Assembly: GCF_039595935.1 (NCBI RefSeq)
Contig: NZ_JBCNKR010000006.1
Location: forward strand, 2,142,001-2,206,000
Reading direction: 5' to 3'
DNA: 64,000 nucleotides
Source: Flavobacterium sp.
GTDB lineage: Bacteria; Bacteroidota; Bacteroidia; Flavobacteriales; Flavobacteriaceae
The position numbers were made by a program, and so were the translations under genes. The notes beneath the pieces were generated by a model that saw only the letters and a program-made list of their open reading frames with translations, was not told where the DNA came from and did no database searches. This document shows, one piece after another, positions 28,834-37,272 of the stretch (positions are counted from its first letter, which is position 1; every line of letters starts with the position of its first letter).

Positions 28834-29370
28834 TTATAGCGAATTTTCTAATTTATATTTTCCTTTTTTCATGATATTATAAATAGCAGAGCTTTTATAA
28901 AGATTTCCGTTAGTATCTTTTATTGTTATATAAATTTTAAAATCAGAAGTTCCTAATCCGGGATCTGAAAAATAAGTGTCAGGAACAGCCATAAAATAAC
29001 CCGTTGCACCCCATCCAATAGCATAAGGAGCCTCGCCATTGTTATTTACTTTTGTGTACCACCAAATAATACTGTTTAAGTCCGGGTTTGGAATAGTTCC
29101 GGTATAAGTCCATTCAAATAAACTTGTGCCGGCTTGTATGTAAGTCGGACCAGAACCCGTTACCTGAGAGCTTACTATAGTAGTTGTGGCAGCGGTTTTT
29201 GACGTTTGATTGTCTTTTGATAATGTTTCTTTTTTCAATCCATTATCGATATTGCTGGAGTCGGGGGTTTCTTCAGAGCAATTTTGAAATAAAAACAATG
29301 CTGAAATCGCAAAAGCAAACATCAGCGATTTACCGAAAAACTGGTTTTTCATTTTTTTCATGATTTTCAA
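28834..29370 (-). CDS. Secreted lipoprotein with Ig-like fold, unknown
   Basis: A 178-residue lipoprotein (lipobox LFQNC followed by SEETPD) with a Ser/Thr/Lys-rich linker. The C-terminal part (VTGSGPTYIQAGTSLFEWTYTG, SIIWWYTKVNNNG, DFKIYITIKDTNGNLYKSS) reads as one beta-sandwich. Three closely spaced Met codons (MKIMKKMKNQ) leave the exact start open. No family recognised. Monocistronic with a strong terminator. Confidence 0.7.
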   Translation of the reverse strand: MKIMKKMKNQFFGKSLMFAFAISALFLFQNCSEETPDSSNIDNGLKKETLSKDNQTSKTAATTTIVSSQVTGSGPTYIQAGTSLFEWTYTGTIPNPDLNSIIWWYTKVNNNGEAPYAIGWGATGYFMAVPDTYFSDPGLGTSDFKIYITIKDTNGNLYKSSAIYNIMKKGKYKLENSL

Positions 29371-29734
29371 GTTTAATTTTGATTAAAGTTGTTATGGGAA
29401 TTTCTGAGAGATTTATTCTAAGTTTAAAATCAATATCATTTCTTAGGTTTTCGAAATAACAATCAACAGATAAAAAATTAGAATAAAGCTTTCTCTCAAA
29501 TTTAACTTCTTTGAAATCAATAATTTTACGGATAAACCGTAAATATTTTCTTAAAAATAAAGATGAAACCTTGAAGGATTTTTTGGATCGGGAAGGGATT
29601 AATTTAACAATTAAGAATTAACTTAATTATTAATCATTAGGATCCAAATCGCTGTCTTTATTGCGTAAACCGATTTAAGATTGGTGAAGGATGTCCAGTC
29701 GAAGTTTTCCATGATTTGCTTTTGTTTAATTGTA
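29371..29734. other. Intergenic region without recognised features
   Basis: 364 bp of AT-rich DNA upstream of the lipoprotein and downstream of the three-gene unknown operon. A 29-codon minus-strand frame (MENFDWTSFTNLKS...) is present but unsupported. No terminator hairpin with a T-run was found. Confidence 0.5.
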
Positions 29735-30241
29735 TTATCTGAGATACGCTTCAAGTTTATAGTTTGCTTTCCACCAAAAAATATTCCAGTTGTATCTTAT
29801 TCCTCCTAATTCCCAGTTGACGTCGAATTTATCTTTATCATTTTTGAGATAAGGCGGTCGCTCTATTTTACAGTGCAGCATTGGCGGAGTATTCGCTAGT
29901 GTTTTCAAAAAATCAGGATCAAGTTTGGTTTTAAGAAAATACCTGATATCAATAATAGTTTGATTTTTCTCTGCTTTATAAATATACAAATTTATATCAT
30001 AAATCGAATCGTAAATCTTTTCAAGATCTGTGATTGCATCGTTAAAACTTTTGGGTGTTTTGTTCTTGTTAAGTTTGTTTTTATTAACACGTTGAATAAA
30101 AAAGTTTTCTCCCTCAATTTCTGAAATATCTGAAAGAATGAACATTAAATTGTCAGAAATAGTATTCCAGCAATTCAGTTTTACCAATTCAAGTAATTGG
30201 GTTGTTAGATTTTGTAAATTTTTTTCAATGCTGTTTTCCAT
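29735..30241 (-). CDS. Hypothetical protein, accessory
   Basis: A 168-residue soluble protein with no signal peptide. The N-terminal half is helical (TTQLLELVKLNCWNTISDNLMFILSDISEIEGENF), the C-terminal part ends in a Trp-rich segment (ELGGIRYNWNIFWWKANYKLEAYLR). Its size and composition resemble immunity proteins of contact-dependent toxins, but no toxin gene is adjacent and I recognise no family. It starts 3 bp after the lipoprotein stop, so it is translationally linked to that gene. Confidence 0.6.
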   Translation of the reverse strand: MENSIEKNLQNLTTQLLELVKLNCWNTISDNLMFILSDISEIEGENFFIQRVNKNKLNKNKTPKSFNDAITDLEKIYDSIYDINLYIYKAEKNQTIIDIRYFLKTKLDPDFLKTLANTPPMLHCKIERPPYLKNDKDKFDVNWELGGIRYNWNIFWWKANYKLEAYLR

Positions 30242-30244
30242 GTT

Positions 30245-30571
30245 TTAATATATATAGGTGTATTTGCCTTCAAAAAAGACATTTCCTGTAACAGCGTCAA
30301 TTTGTATAAATGGACAATGATTACATTTTTTAGAAACATACCAATAATACAATTTCCTTTTTCCTTTTTGGTATCCTAAAGTGGTTTTTGAGTAAGTATA
30401 GGTATCAAAGTATATCTCAACATTGTCTCCAGAAATACCGTATCGTTTTGCAATTTGCAAAGCCTGACTTTCGGTAATTTTGATTTCATTTTTGTTTTTT
30501 TCTTTGCAAGAGATGAAACAGAAGCAAATTCCAAATAATAGAATTATTTTATACAAAAGTTTTCTATGCAT
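30245..30571 (-). CDS. Small lipoprotein, PepSY-like
   Basis: A 108-residue lipoprotein (lipobox CFISC followed by KEKNK). The mature part starts ITESQALQIAKRYGISGDNVEI and ends QIDAVTGNVFFEGKY, the layout of one small PepSY-type domain (helix then DAxTGxV strand). A CNHC pair (VSKKCNHCPF) lies in the middle. It is the middle gene of a tight three-gene minus-strand unit (19 bp and 3 bp gaps). Function unknown. Confidence 0.65.
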   Translation of the reverse strand: MHRKLLYKIILLFGICFCFISCKEKNKNEIKITESQALQIAKRYGISGDNVEIYFDTYTYSKTTLGYQKGKRKLYYWYVSKKCNHCPFIQIDAVTGNVFFEGKYTYIY

Positions 30572-30590
30572 ATTTTTCTTAAATAGACGT

Positions 30591-30953
30591 TTAAATTTTA
30601 GTCAGGTTTTCTGAACCATAACCACAACTTACACAAAATATCGCTCTTGAGGTTCTGAAAGGTTTATTGCAGTTTGGACAATCTTTTCCAAACTGACTTC
30701 TTTGATGATGCAAAATAGCCAAAGGGTTTGATTCATATTCTCCGGTTAATATGCGGTACATTTCAAGTAAATAACGATACTGTTCAAAAGTTTCGACTTT
30801 ATCCAACCAGACAAAATCTTTAATATTTCTTTTTTCTAGCTCTTTTTCAACAACTTCCTTTCCTTCAAACCATGCATCACGGCATAACTTAAATTCATTG
30901 TCGTCAAGCATTTTGACTTCTGTGTCACAGCGCCAGCAGAATCTTTCCTCCAT
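30591..30953 (-). CDS. Zinc-ribbon protein, unknown
   Basis: A 120-residue cytoplasmic protein with Cys pairs at both ends: FCWRC near the N-terminus and CPNCNKPF...CVSCGYG at the C-terminus, the latter a classic zinc ribbon. The middle is helical (WFEGKEVVEKELEKRNIKDFVW, QYRYLLEMYRILTGEYESNPL). No family name assigned. It is the first gene of the three-gene accessory operon. Confidence 0.65.
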   Translation of the reverse strand: MEERFCWRCDTEVKMLDDNEFKLCRDAWFEGKEVVEKELEKRNIKDFVWLDKVETFEQYRYLLEMYRILTGEYESNPLAILHHQRSQFGKDCPNCNKPFRTSRAIFCVSCGYGSENLTKI

Positions 30954-31089
30954 TTAGTTTTTATTTGTTTTATCAAATATAAGATATTTCATGTAAGTTT
31001 TAAATTCGGTTGTATACGCCTGATTGTTTACAATCACTTAAAAATAATCTATTATTTCTAATTTCGTTTTAGAATAAAAAATCATAGAA

Positions 31090-31413
31090 ATGCAAAATAA
31101 AGAAAGAACCGAAAAATTGTTAGTATTGATGAATGAAAGAAAGTATTTCACTAAACTAAAACCAGAGCATAAGGAAGAAAATTCGTTTACAATACCGCTA
31201 AAAGTTTCTTCATACAATGAATTAAATCTAATGGTTTCAGATTTGCTTAAAGCCAGCATTGTTCTAATGAATAAAGAAGCCCGAAGTTTAGCCGTTTTTC
31301 ATAAAGATACCGATATTAATGTATTGACTTTACTAGAAATTGCATTACAGCTTCTGCCGGAAGAAGAAATGTTATTGTTGGATGATTTGTATAAACTTTA
31401 TTACAAGGAATAG
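31090..31413 (+). CDS. Small hypothetical protein
   Basis: A 107-residue helical soluble protein (SYNELNLMVSDLLKASIVLMNKEARSLAVF; LTLLEIALQLLPEEEMLLLDDLYKLYYKE). No signal peptide or motif. It lies alone on the plus strand between the zinc-ribbon gene and the TIR-STAND gene and is followed by a strong palindrome. Codon pattern looks coding, but the function is unknown. Confidence 0.6.
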   Translation: MQNKERTEKLLVLMNERKYFTKLKPEHKEENSFTIPLKVSSYNELNLMVSDLLKASIVLMNKEARSLAVFHKDTDINVLTLLEIALQLLPEEEMLLLDDLYKLYYKE

Positions 31414-31430
31414 TTTCATCTTGCTCTCTT

Positions 31431-31492
31431 GCTAGCGCGAGCGTCTCGCTCGTGAACGTAAGATAGGCACGAGCGAGACGCTCGCGCCAGCA
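31431..31492. repeat. Inverted repeat with 24-bp arms, GCGAGCGTCTCGCTCG type
   Basis: Arms 31431-31454 and 31469-31492 are reverse complements with one mismatch. They are markedly GC-rich for this genome and lie between the convergent 107-aa gene and TIR-STAND gene, where the hairpin could end transcription from both sides although no T-run follows. Confidence 0.85.
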
Positions 31493-31505
31493 GGGGAGCT
31501 GAGGG

Positions 31506-33974
31506 TTATTTACTATTTATTTCATTAATCACTATATCATTTACTGATTGACCAAATTTATTTTCGATGTTACGATAATAATAATCCAAGGCTCCAGTTT
31601 TATCGTTGTTATTTAATCGTACATAAATAACTGCTTTTAAATACATCAATCTTCTAAAGATTTCATTATCTCGATCAAATAAATTATTGATTTCGAGAAT
31701 TAAATTATTTAATCCAGTGTAATCATCATATTTTTTTAATATATCTAACTTTGTTAAATATGGATATATGTTTTTCGGATATGCACTAATAGCATCATCA
31801 ACGGAGTTTAATGCATCATATTTATTGTTTTCAATAAAGCATTTGTATTGAGCCTTAGCTGTTAAATACATTTCTTGTGCTTTTTCATGTGGATTTTTTT
31901 CTAACTCAAAAAGTAATCTCGTTAATTCAGACTTGCTTGCTATACCGGTAGTTTTTATTAAGCATCTAAAATAGCTTTGTAGATTAAATGGATTAGATTT
32001 ATCTAATAAATAACTATCTCTCGCAAGAATTAATGCATCATTAAAACGTTCAATATTAATATAAACTTGAACTAATTCTCTTTTAGCTCTATAAAATCTT
32101 GGATTAATTGCTAGAACAGAATTTAACTTGTCAATTGCATCTAGGTTTCTACCTTTCAATCTATAATAAAATCCAAGAAGAAAATTGTGATCAACTCCAT
32201 CTATCTTTTGTACTTCTTGCAATAATCTTTCATTTCTTTTTCTACATAAAGCTAAACAAAGCCAATATCTAATCTCTTTAATGATTTTTTTATCTAAATA
32301 ATTCTCATTAAGTAGGATTCGATCGGCTAAAGCAATAACTTCATTATATTTGTTCTCATAGTTGTATAAGTCTCTCATCGCATTGATATAATGAGATGGT
32401 ATTAAAAATTTTTCGGGTATTGGAAGGTCATTTTTAAGAGCTTCTTTGATAGAAATATAAAAGTCTGAAGTATCACTTTCAAGTACTTCTAATGATTCAA
32501 ATGATTCATTAATATGGTTTATAATATTATTCTTAAATTTAGAATCCAAAGAATAATTATTTCTTTGGACATAATCTTTTATAGAATCGTTTAACCTAAT
32601 AAATTCTCTACTACTCCCTATATATTCAATAATAAAGGTATTACTGAATTCACTTATTATTTCTTTTGCTTTCTCAAAATCATCGTCTAATATACTTTCT
32701 AAAAAATTTAAACTAATACACTCACTATCAGATAGTAATTTTAGAATTTGAATTGCTAATTTATTATCGTTAAATTTTTTTAAGACTCGACTTACTTTTT
32801 CTAAATTAAAATCTACAACTTCATTCAAATGATTTATTAAATACTCTTCTCCTTCACTTTTTAAAAGTGAGTTAGTAAAACTTATCTGTTCAGGATAGCC
32901 ACTGAATAAGTCTGTAATTATTTTAAAATTTTCTCTTTTAATCTCTAAATCTTCAATTTTTAATAGTGCTTGAAAATAACTAGCTCTTTCATATGGTTCA
33001 AGTTCAGGAATATTTATTGAAAAGATATTTGTCAAATCTTTATATATAAATGATTTTAATTTAGAAGTACTAATAATACAAATTGATAATGTATTTAGAT
33101 CTGACATTTTTTCAATCAATTTTATATACCAATCAGATAATTGGCCAGTCGAATTAATAATGGAATAATTATCCAAAACGAGAAGTATATCTCTATTTTT
33201 TTCTAATTCTAGGACTAAATCAAAAGCCAGTTCGACTTTTTCATCAATTGTTTTTGTAGATAAATCTACTATTTCAAAACCATCTTTTTCAGAATAACCT
33301 AACCCAAATACTTTAATAATAAAATCCTCAATAGAATTACGATTGTCTAATATAATTGAAGGGAATTCATAATTATTTTTAATGTAGTTTGAATTTACTA
33401 AAACATGATTTAAAAATTTTCTTCTACCAATACTAGATAATCCATTTACAAAAATACTAGATGGTGTTAGGAGATTATAATCATATATTCTTTGTTCAAA
33501 TTCTTTTATCTGATTTGTTCTACCTATGAACAATTGATTTAATGCTTTTCTTTTTGGATATAATTCCCAGTTTACAATCATAAGTGATTGTTTTATTAAG
33601 TCATGTACTTTTGTTGGCTTTGAAAAATATTTTAAATTATAATTATCTTTAATCCAATCAGGAATTAATTCACTATCATGTTTTATTTCAGGATCTATCA
33701 GAATTGGTAAAAATTTTTTAATCTTACCATTTTTAACATACTCCTCGGCTTTTAAAATTTCTTTTTCTACCCAAGGGCTTGTTAATGAATCTTTAGATAT
33801 AAAAAAAACGAATATACCTGTTTGGTCAATTCCTTTATATATCTCATCTAAAGTAATTTCAGCAGCTTCAAAACTATATTTATCATAAATTATTTTATTT
33901 TTCCCTAATTTATTTGCTACGGTTTCAACATATCCTTTTTGCTTAGAACTATGAGATAAAAATACTTTATTCAT
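31506..33974 (-). CDS. TIR-STAND ATPase-TPR protein, probable immune sensor
   Basis: An 822-residue protein in three parts. Residues 1-130 are a TIR domain: VFLSHSS box 1 and SPWVEKEI with Glu72 at the position of the catalytic Glu of NAD-cleaving TIRs (SARM1 WxxKE). Residues 145-400 are a STAND/NB-ARC-like module: entry motif LFIGR, a P-loop position GLSSIGRR (178-185) in which the usual Lys-Ser/Thr is Arg-Arg, Walker B ILLVLDN (263-269) and sensor IISTSK. The C-terminus from about 520 is TPR-like. TIR-STAND-TPR proteins are known or suspected antiphage abortive-infection sensors that deplete NAD. The gene is very AT-rich, single and inside an accessory pocket. Confidence 0.85.
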   Translation of the reverse strand: MNKVFLSHSSKQKGYVETVANKLGKNKIIYDKYSFEAAEITLDEIYKGIDQTGIFVFFISKDSLTSPWVEKEILKAEEYVKNGKIKKFLPILIDPEIKHDSELIPDWIKDNYNLKYFSKPTKVHDLIKQSLMIVNWELYPKRKALNQLFIGRTNQIKEFEQRIYDYNLLTPSSIFVNGLSSIGRRKFLNHVLVNSNYIKNNYEFPSIILDNRNSIEDFIIKVFGLGYSEKDGFEIVDLSTKTIDEKVELAFDLVLELEKNRDILLVLDNYSIINSTGQLSDWYIKLIEKMSDLNTLSICIISTSKLKSFIYKDLTNIFSINIPELEPYERASYFQALLKIEDLEIKRENFKIITDLFSGYPEQISFTNSLLKSEGEEYLINHLNEVVDFNLEKVSRVLKKFNDNKLAIQILKLLSDSECISLNFLESILDDDFEKAKEIISEFSNTFIIEYIGSSREFIRLNDSIKDYVQRNNYSLDSKFKNNIINHINESFESLEVLESDTSDFYISIKEALKNDLPIPEKFLIPSHYINAMRDLYNYENKYNEVIALADRILLNENYLDKKIIKEIRYWLCLALCRKRNERLLQEVQKIDGVDHNFLLGFYYRLKGRNLDAIDKLNSVLAINPRFYRAKRELVQVYINIERFNDALILARDSYLLDKSNPFNLQSYFRCLIKTTGIASKSELTRLLFELEKNPHEKAQEMYLTAKAQYKCFIENNKYDALNSVDDAISAYPKNIYPYLTKLDILKKYDDYTGLNNLILEINNLFDRDNEIFRRLMYLKAVIYVRLNNNDKTGALDYYYRNIENKFGQSVNDIVINEINSK

Positions 33975-34282
33975 TTGGAGTTATTTAATTAAGATTGATT
34001 TACTTAAATTTTTATATGTTTTCGATGCTATAATGTAGTTTTTATAAGACAAATATATAAATATTATTTATTGAAAATCTTATAATGATTTTTACAAATT
34101 ATAATTAATAATTTACTTAATAAAACAAACATCGCATAATTTTCAAATTAACCACCAAGTAAAAACCCCTGTTTTTCAAAATCAAAAAACATCAAATTAC
34201 AATATAAATTTCCCAAAAAATAACCACTAGAATAATCCACAAAAATTTTGTAATTTTGCCGACCACTAAAAGGAATTAGAAA
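33975..34282. other. Divergent promoter region of the TIR-STAND gene and prfA
   Basis: 308 bp of very AT-rich DNA. A minus-strand TATATTTG at 34050-34057 is a -7 box for the TIR gene, and TAATTTTG at 34251-34258 is the -7 box for prfA. Neither has a TTG at 19 nt. No other structure is evident. Confidence 0.45.
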
Positions 34283-35359
34283 ATGTTAGATAGACTTCAA
34301 TATGTAAAGCAGCGTTTTGATGAGATTTCGGATTTGATTATTCAGCCGGATGTTATTTCTGATCAAAAACGTTATAAGTCGCTTAACCAGGAATATAAAG
34401 GGATAAAAGCGCTTGTTGAAAAGAGAGAAGAATACATTATAGTTTTAGCAAATATCGACGAGGCTAACGAAATCATTGCTGACGGAAGCGATGCTGAAAT
34501 GGTTGAAATGGCCAAAATGCAGTTGGATGAAGCAAAAGAACGTTTGCCGGAATTAGAGGAGGAAATCAAATTTATGCTGATTCCTAAAGATCCGGAAGAT
34601 GCTAAAAACGTAATGGTGGAGATTCGCGCCGGAACGGGTGGGGACGAAGCGAGTATTTTTGCCGGTGACTTGTTCAGAATGTATACAAAATACTGTGAAA
34701 CAATGGGATGGAGAACTTCTGTTGTGGATATGAACGAAGGAACTTCCGGAGGTTTCAAAGAGGTAATTTTTGAAGTTACCGGAGAAGATGTATACGGAAC
34801 TTTAAAGTTTGAAGCGGGTGTTCACCGTGTACAGCGTGTTCCGCAAACTGAAACACAAGGGCGTGTACATACATCGGCGGCGACTGTTATGGTTTTACCA
34901 GAAGCAGAAGAGTTTGATGTACAAGTAGATATGAATGATGTTCGTGTAGATTTCTTCTGTTCATCAGGACCTGGAGGACAGTCGGTTAATACAACGAAAT
35001 CGGCAGTACGTTTAACGCACATTCCAACCGGATTAGTAGCGCAGTGTCAGGACGAAAAATCACAGCACAAAAATAAAGATAAAGCTTTAATGGTATTACG
35101 TTCTCGTTTATACGAAATGGAATTGGCCAAAAAGCAGGAAGAAGACGCTAAAAAACGTAGTTCTCAGGTAAGTTCTGGTGACCGTTCCGCTAAAATTCGT
35201 ACGTACAACTATGCACAAGGTCGTGTAACCGATCACCGTGTTGGTTTAACGCTTTACGATTTAGGAAACATCATGAACGGTGATATTCAGAAAATCGTTT
35301 CTGAGCTTCAGTTGGTGAACAATATGGAGAAATTGAAGGAAGCGTCAGAAGTGTACTAA
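34283..35359 (+). CDS. prfA: Peptide chain release factor 1
   Basis: A 358-residue class I release factor that recognises UAA and UAG and hydrolyses peptidyl-tRNA on the ribosome. The GGQ catalytic motif is at residues 231-233 in SSGPGGQSVNTTKSAVRLTH, and the family's EIRAGTGGDEASIFAGDLFRMY and QKNKDKAL-type segment are present. Length is standard. A TAATTTTG -7 box ends 24 bp before the start codon, and a strong terminator follows. Codon use is that of a housekeeping gene, unlike the neighbouring TIR gene. Confidence 0.98.
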   Translation: MLDRLQYVKQRFDEISDLIIQPDVISDQKRYKSLNQEYKGIKALVEKREEYIIVLANIDEANEIIADGSDAEMVEMAKMQLDEAKERLPELEEEIKFMLIPKDPEDAKNVMVEIRAGTGGDEASIFAGDLFRMYTKYCETMGWRTSVVDMNEGTSGGFKEVIFEVTGEDVYGTLKFEAGVHRVQRVPQTETQGRVHTSAATVMVLPEAEEFDVQVDMNDVRVDFFCSSGPGGQSVNTTKSAVRLTHIPTGLVAQCQDEKSQHKNKDKALMVLRSRLYEMELAKKQEEDAKKRSSQVSSGDRSAKIRTYNYAQGRVTDHRVGLTLYDLGNIMNGDIQKIVSELQLVNNMEKLKEASEVY

Positions 35360-35361
35360 GG

Positions 35362-35396
35362 AGCTAAGGTTCTAAGATGCTAAGCCTCTAAGGTTT
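35362..35396 (+). repeat. Octamer array copy c
   Basis: AAGGTTCT, AAGATGCT, AAGCCTCT, AAGGTTTT directly after the prfA stop. It is inverted relative to copy d at 35486-35529, sharing 21 identical bases on the opposite strand. Confidence 0.85.
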
Positions 35397-35415
35397 TCCT
35401 TAGAAGATTATATAA

Positions 35416-35447
35416 TAAAAAGCCGAACTTATGTTCGGCTTTTTTTA
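35416..35447 (+). terminator. prfA terminator
   Basis: AAAAAGCCGAAC / GTTCGGCTTTTT stem with a T-run. It sits between octamer arrays c and d. Confidence 0.9.
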
Positions 35448-35485
35448 TTGCCAAAAACGAAAACAAAGTTTTTCAGAAAAAAAAA

Positions 35486-35529
35486 CTCAAAACCTTAGCA
35501 TCTTAGAACCTTAGTATCTTAGCATCTCA
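35486..35529 (-). repeat. Octamer array copy d (inverted)
   Basis: On the minus strand GAGATGCT, AAGATACT, AAGGTTCT, AAGATGCT, AAGGTTTT. It pairs with copy c to enclose the prfA terminator. Confidence 0.85.
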
Positions 35530-35704
35530 AAAAAAGTACCTTTTTTTACCATCATCTACTTCCCAATTATAAACCTTTTCTTAAAAACTCAGAGTATCAG
35601 TAATTTAGGGGATAATACCCTTTTTTATTGTCTTTTTTTGTTTAATATTTGTAAATCTTTGATAAACAAAAGAAAATACTAGCCAACCAATTTAAAACCA
35701 ATTT

Positions 35705-37036
35705 ATGAAGAGAACTCTACTTTTATTTTGCTTCTTTGGGAGCTTTTTTTATGCGCGGTCGCAATCGTATTTCGGATTTCGGGACGATAATTATGCCGGA
35801 ATTCAGAGTGTATTATTCAATCCGTCAGCTATTGTTGATTCTAAGTACCGAGCCGATGTTACAATTTCGTCAGTAAGTGCGACCGGACAAAATGATTTGT
35901 ACGGCGTTAATTTTGCAGAAATATTTGATGGTAATTATGATCTGGATACAGATGCGAAGAAAAATTTTAAAACCAATAACAGAGGGAATTTTAATGTAGA
36001 TATTTTAGGGCCTTCGTTTATGATGAATATTACGCCAGAGCATAGTATTGGCCTTTTTACACGTGTTCGCAGTATTACAAATGCGGTTGATGTAAACGGA
36101 CAGCTTATTGATGAGGTAAATAAAGATATTGATGCATCGAATAGTTTTACAATTACAGGCGGAAATCCAAATGGAGTTACGAATTCATGGGCAGAAATTG
36201 GAGCCAGTTACGGAACAATATTATTAGATCATGATGTACATTTTATTAAAGCCGGAATTACATTAAAATATTTAATAGCAGGTGTAAATGGTTATATTAA
36301 CGGAAGTGATTTAAGTGTGGCTTTTAATAAAAATGATGCTGCTCCTGCTTTGAGCACTTATAGTTCAACGGGAACACTTAGAACTTCTGCTAGTTATGAT
36401 TATGAAAATGGAAAAGATCCAAAATTCGATATGACTTCGGCCGGAGTGGGAGTAGATTTAGGTTTTACGTATGAATATCGCACGAACTGCCATACTTGTA
36501 TCGGAAACCGTTATAAACTAAAAGCGGCCATTGCCGTAACGGATATAGGAAAACTGAATTATAAAAATGCTATTGAAAACACCTATAATTTAACCGGAAG
36601 TGTTACTCAAAATGATATTGATGATTCTGATGATATTTTTGAGTTTTTTAATGACAATTATACTAAAATATCTTCCAGAAAAGGAGTAAAGGCCAATTTA
36701 CCAACGGCTCTTCACACTAATTTTGACTGGAATATTGACAACAAATTCTACCTGAATTTAAGTACTGATTTTGGATTAGTCGATGCTAAAAAAATCAACG
36801 GAACAGCAATTGCTAATTCGGTTAGTTTTACGCCGAGATACGAAACAAGACAATTTAGTTTTTACGTTCCGGTAACTTACATGCAATACAGCGGAACACA
36901 GATTGGAGCCGGTTTTAGAGCCGGACCTTTATTTGTTGGTTCAGGAACACTTTTCTCTAATTTATTTTCAGATACTTCTAAAGGCTGTAATGTATATGTT
37001 GGTTTGAAACTGCCTATTTATCAAAATTATAATTAA
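35705..37036 (+). CDS. DUF5723 family outer-membrane barrel protein
   Basis: A 443-residue exported protein (signal peptide ending YARSQ) that opens SYFGFRDDNYAGIQSVLFNPSAIVDSKYRADV, the DUF5723 start also seen in PorP/FadL-like barrels. Alternating beta-strand sequence runs throughout, with a CHTC pair (RTNCHTCIGNRYK) and a C-terminal strand GCNVYVGLKLPIYQNYN. It should be an outer-membrane barrel; its cargo or substrate is unknown. It is single, with terminators before and after. Confidence 0.82.
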   Translation: MKRTLLLFCFFGSFFYARSQSYFGFRDDNYAGIQSVLFNPSAIVDSKYRADVTISSVSATGQNDLYGVNFAEIFDGNYDLDTDAKKNFKTNNRGNFNVDILGPSFMMNITPEHSIGLFTRVRSITNAVDVNGQLIDEVNKDIDASNSFTITGGNPNGVTNSWAEIGASYGTILLDHDVHFIKAGITLKYLIAGVNGYINGSDLSVAFNKNDAAPALSTYSSTGTLRTSASYDYENGKDPKFDMTSAGVGVDLGFTYEYRTNCHTCIGNRYKLKAAIAVTDIGKLNYKNAIENTYNLTGSVTQNDIDDSDDIFEFFNDNYTKISSRKGVKANLPTALHTNFDWNIDNKFYLNLSTDFGLVDAKKINGTAIANSVSFTPRYETRQFSFYVPVTYMQYSGTQIGAGFRAGPLFVGSGTLFSNLFSDTSKGCNVYVGLKLPIYQNYN

Positions 37037-37070
37037 GGTGCTAAGGTTCTGAGATGCTGAGCTTCTAAGT
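37037..37070 (+). repeat. Octamer array copy e
   Basis: AAGGTTCT, GAGATGCT, GAGCTTCT, AAG directly after the DUF5723 stop. Confidence 0.85.
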
Positions 37071-37088
37071 TTTTTATTTTTTTAAATG

Positions 37089-37130
37089 AAAAAGAGATTG
37101 TTTCACCTGTGTGAAACAATCTCTTTTTTT
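37089..37130 (+). terminator. Terminator after the DUF5723 gene
   Basis: AAAGAGATTGTTTCAC / GTGAAACAATCTCTTT stem with a T-run, placed between octamer arrays e and f. Confidence 0.9.
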
Positions 37131-37156
37131 GGTTTGAGAGAACTTTAGCTTTTTTA

Positions 37157-37210
37157 CTTAGAGTCTTTAGAGACCTTAGCATCTTAGAACCTTAGCACCT
37201 CAGAACCTTA
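37157..37210 (-). repeat. Octamer array copy f (inverted)
   Basis: On the minus strand AAGGTTCT, GAGGTGCT, AAGGTTCT, AAGATGCT, AAGGTCTC. With copy e it flanks the terminator, exactly as c and d flank the prfA terminator. Confidence 0.85.
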
Positions 37211-37272
37211 AAAAATATAGTGACGTATTAACCGTTTAATCGTTTGTTATAAGTTAAGAAACGTATAGCGGG

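Noticed and set aside
29646..29722. Short minus-strand frame MENFDWTSFTNLKS
   Set aside because: Only 29 codons, no conserved neighbour or second copy, and no promoter evidence.
27400..31492. Integrated mobile element with att sites
   Set aside because: No integrase, transposase, tRNA edge or flanking direct repeat was found, so only an accessory pocket is claimed.
31506..33974. SIR2 or NACHT effector instead of TIR
   Set aside because: The VFLSHSS and WVEKEI motifs at the N-terminus are those of TIR; no SIR2 GAG or NACHT-specific box was seen.
34372..34758. 128-codon minus-strand frame inside prfA
   Set aside because: Antisense shadow of a highly conserved housekeeping gene.
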